A DNA stretch of 5,802 bases from UBA11612 sp964475755 (GTDB lineage: Bacteria; Pseudomonadota; Alphaproteobacteria; Rhodospirillales; Rhodospirillaceae): positions 1 through 5,802 of the forward strand of contig CAYYXR010000082.1 in the NCBI GenBank assembly GCA_964475755.1. Reading direction: 5' to 3'. This document shows, piece after piece, positions 5,104 through 5,802 of the stretch (positions are counted from its first letter, which is position 1; each line of letters starts with the position of its first letter). A model generated the notes under the pieces. The model was not told the DNA's origin and searched no databases. It saw nothing but the letters and a program-made list of their open reading frames with translations. The translations under genes were made by a program, and so were the position numbers.

Positions 5104-5290
5104 AACCGAAAATCTGCGAAATGCCGAACGTGAGAATTCGGTCGATAATGAGAAAGTAAATCCCGATGATGGCGCTGAAGATGAACACCAGAATCACGGA
5201 TATTGTGGTCTCCCGGCGACTGGGCCAGGTGACCTTGGAAATTTCCTGCCGCACTTGGCGGACAAAGAGGCCTGGAGAAGTTCTAGCCAT
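5102..5290 (-). CDS. secE: Protein translocase subunit SecE
   Basis: Small essential inner-membrane subunit that clamps the SecY channel in the SecYEG translocon. It is 62 residues long, typical of the short, single-span form. Residues 1-28 are the amphipathic cytoplasmic part with the conserved FVRQVRQEISKVTWPSRRET. Residues 29-50 (from TISVILVFIFSAII) form the one membrane segment. The frame remains open to a GTG at 5335, which would give 77 residues. The ATG at 5290 is preferred because MARTSPGLFVRQV matches related proteins, although no clear Shine-Dalgarno precedes it. The gene lies between tRNA-Trp and nusG, the usual order. Confidence 0.95.
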   Translation of the reverse strand: MARTSPGLFVRQVRQEISKVTWPSRRETTISVILVFIFSAIIGIYFLIIDRILTFGISQIFG

Positions 5291-5426
5291 TAGAAAAATG
5301 CAGTCCGAACCGTTTAATCCTGAAAGAGCGATCACGCTCCGGAATATTGCGAAAGCGGCGCCATGCGCCCGAAGAGAAGACTTAAAACAAAAGTGTCCGC
5401 CAAAGTGCGGCCCCGGCCGTCTGTAT
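5291..5426 (-). other. tRNA-Trp to secE spacer with two small hairpins
   Basis: No gene is seen in these 136 nt. GGCGC/GCGCC (5357-5361 and 5365-5369) is a 5-bp stem with a 3-nt loop. GAGCG/CGCTC (5326-5330 and 5335-5339) is a 5-bp stem with a 4-nt loop, followed by only three T on the minus strand. They may mark processing that frees the tRNA from the secE-nusG message. No convincing promoter is visible. Confidence 0.35.
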
Positions 5427-5502
5427 TGGCAGGGGCGATAGGACTCGAACCTACAACCCCCGGTTTTGGAGACCGGTGCTCTACCAGTTGAGCTACACCC
5501 CT
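5427..5502 (-). tRNA. tRNA-Trp, anticodon CCA
   Basis: The 76-nt gene folds as a full cloverleaf on the minus strand. The acceptor stem AGGGGTG pairs with CGCCCCT (one U-G), followed by discriminator G and an encoded CCA. The D arm contains AGCTCAACTGGTAGAGC. The anticodon stem CCGGT/ACCGG encloses the loop CTCCAAA with anticodon CCA, which reads UGG. The T arm contains GGTTCGAGTCC. tRNA-Trp between tuf and secE is the common arrangement in proteobacteria, so it is probably cut from the secE-nusG transcript. Confidence 0.98.
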
Positions 5503-5619
5503 ATGTCCTTGATTCTCTTTCGCTTTCGAAGTTCCCGGTGCGTCAGCCACTGCGCCCTTCAGCCGCCAATCACCCACCTCATACCCCCGCCTGGCCGGGC
5601 GTTAGCATTAGGCAATACG

Positions 5620-5625
5620 AGTATA
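5620..5625 (-). promoter_or_regulatory. Alternative -10 box upstream of tRNA-Trp
   Basis: TATACT on the minus strand matches the sigma70 -10 consensus at five of six positions, but the hexamer 17 nt upstream (TCGAGG) is a poor -35 box. The 8-bp inverted repeat just upstream would then overlap the -35 region. It is a weaker candidate than the promoter at 5663-5691. Confidence 0.25.
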
Positions 5626-5626
5626 A

Positions 5627-5652
5627 CCGGTCGACACAGAAGCCTCGACCGG
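5627..5652 (-). other. 8-bp inverted repeat between promoter and tRNA-Trp
   Basis: CCGGTCGA (5627-5634) and TCGACCGG (5645-5652) are perfectly complementary, with 10 nt between them. If transcription starts near 5656 this hairpin forms the very 5' end of the tRNA-Trp-secE-nusG transcript. It could stabilise the 5' end or serve as an operator. No U-run follows on the minus strand. Confidence 0.5.
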
Positions 5653-5662
5653 CACAGGGGGG

Positions 5663-5691
5663 TCTATACCCCGCCCTGGCCGGTTGATCAA
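5663..5691 (-). promoter_or_regulatory. Candidate sigma70 promoter for tRNA-Trp-secE-nusG
   Basis: On the minus strand, TTGATC (5691-5686) and TATAGA (5668-5663) are 17 nt apart. Each matches the consensus at four of six positions, and the spacing is ideal. Transcription would start near 5656, about 150 nt before tRNA-Trp. It lies behind the tuf terminator-like hairpin, as expected for an independent transcription unit. The spacer is GC-rich. Confidence 0.45.
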
Positions 5692-5712
5692 GTGGATTTA
5701 AATGCCTGAAAT

Positions 5713-5733
5713 CCTGAGGAAAATCCCCTCAGG
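5713..5733 (-). terminator. Terminator-like hairpin behind tuf
   Basis: CCTGAGG (5713-5719) and CCTCAGG (5727-5733) form a perfect 7-bp stem with a 7-nt loop, 15 nt behind the tuf stop. On the minus strand it is followed by ATTTCAGGCATTTAAAT, which is AT-rich but not a continuous T-run, so termination may be partial. One arm can alternatively pair with a nearby GCCTGA (5704-5709). Confidence 0.45.
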
Positions 5734-5748
5734 CCCAGACCCGAGGCG

Positions 5749-5802
5749 TTATTCTACGATTTTGGCGACGACGCCAGCGCCGACGGTACGGCCACCTTCG
5801 CG
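5749..5802 (-). CDS. tuf: Elongation factor Tu, C-terminal 17 residues (5' part outside window)
   Basis: EF-Tu delivers aminoacyl-tRNA to the ribosome as a GTP complex. Only the tail REGGRTVGAGVVAKIVE and the TAA stop are present. This is the end of domain III and is nearly invariant among bacteria. The reading frame continues to the window edge. Its position before tRNA-Trp and secE fits the usual tuf copy of this operon. Confidence 0.95.
   Translation of the reverse strand, partial: REGGRTVGAGVVAKIVE

Larger units (their letters stand above)
5580..5683. repeat. Pair of 19-bp near-direct repeats upstream of tRNA-Trp
   Basis: CATACCCCCGCCTGGCCGG (5580-5598) and TATACCCCGCCCTGGCCGG (5665-5683) agree at 16 of 19 positions and start 85 nt apart. 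The upstream copy in the transcription direction (5665-5683) spans the spacer and part of the -10 box of the candidate promoter. They look like a local duplication or two binding sites for one regulator. Confidence 0.6.

Noticed and set aside
4416..5105. 229-residue open frame on the plus strand
   Set aside because: It is antisense to nusG and the nusG-rplK spacer, with no family resemblance.
5291..5335. Upstream GTG start for secE giving 77 residues
   Set aside because: GGAG is only 1 nt from that GTG, and the extra residues do not match SecE N-termini.
5408..5419. CGGCC-CC-GGCCG palindrome just behind tRNA-Trp as a terminator
   Set aside because: The stem would be only about 4 bp with no following T-run, and secE-nusG must be transcribed through it.

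Overview
The window carries a standard ribosomal-protein and transcription operon region, all on the minus strand. Read in the direction of transcription (high to low coordinates) the order is: 3' end of tuf (EF-Tu), tRNA-Trp(CCA), secE, nusG, rplK (L11), rplA (L1), rplJ (L10), rplL (L7/L12), then the first 593 codons of rpoB (RNA polymerase beta). Protein details point to an alphaproteobacterium: the SecE start (MARTSPGLFVRQVRQE), the rifampicin-region residues of RpoB (DQTNPLSEITHKRRLSALG), and an N-terminal half of RpoB about 36 residues longer than that of E. coli. I cannot place it below class level. All genes look intact, with no frameshift, insertion sequence, CRISPR array or foreign gene.

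Region by region: 5749-5802 is the EF-Tu C-terminus. 5503-5748 is a gene-free spacer with a weak terminator-like hairpin behind tuf, a candidate sigma70 promoter, an 8-bp inverted repeat and two near-identical 19-bp direct repeats. 5427-5502 is tRNA-Trp with its CCA encoded. 5291-5426 is a spacer with two small hairpins. 5102-5290 is secE and 4560-5090 is nusG, whose ribosome-binding site overlaps the secE stop. 4423-4559 holds a structured leader that resembles an L1-binding autoregulatory site. 3994-4422 (rplK) and 3287-3988 (rplA) are separated by 5 nt. 2947-3286 is a 340-nt spacer with two strong hairpins behind rplA, a perfect TATAAT and a structured leader probably of the L10 type. 2428-2946 is rplJ (GTG start) and 2008-2388 is rplL. 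1780-2007 is a highly structured spacer, and 1-1779 is rpoB.

The products work together. EF-Tu, L11, L1, L10 and L7/L12 belong to the elongation machinery and the ribosomal stalks where translation factors act. NusG travels with RNA polymerase, of which RpoB is a core subunit, and can link it to ribosomes. SecE is part of the protein-export channel. In well-studied bacteria the operon is controlled by feedback of L1 on the rplK-rplA mRNA, of L10 (with L7/L12) on the rplJ-rplL mRNA, and by attenuation or processing between rplL and rpoB. The spacers here have structures at all three expected places.

I see no novel multi-gene system. What deserves a second look is non-coding: the nested nusG-rplK leader, an 11-nt copy of the 16S rRNA tail (anti-Shine-Dalgarno) in a hairpin just behind rplA, a 12-bp hairpin behind rplL that pairs fully only in the operon transcript, and repeats upstream of tRNA-Trp and rpoB.
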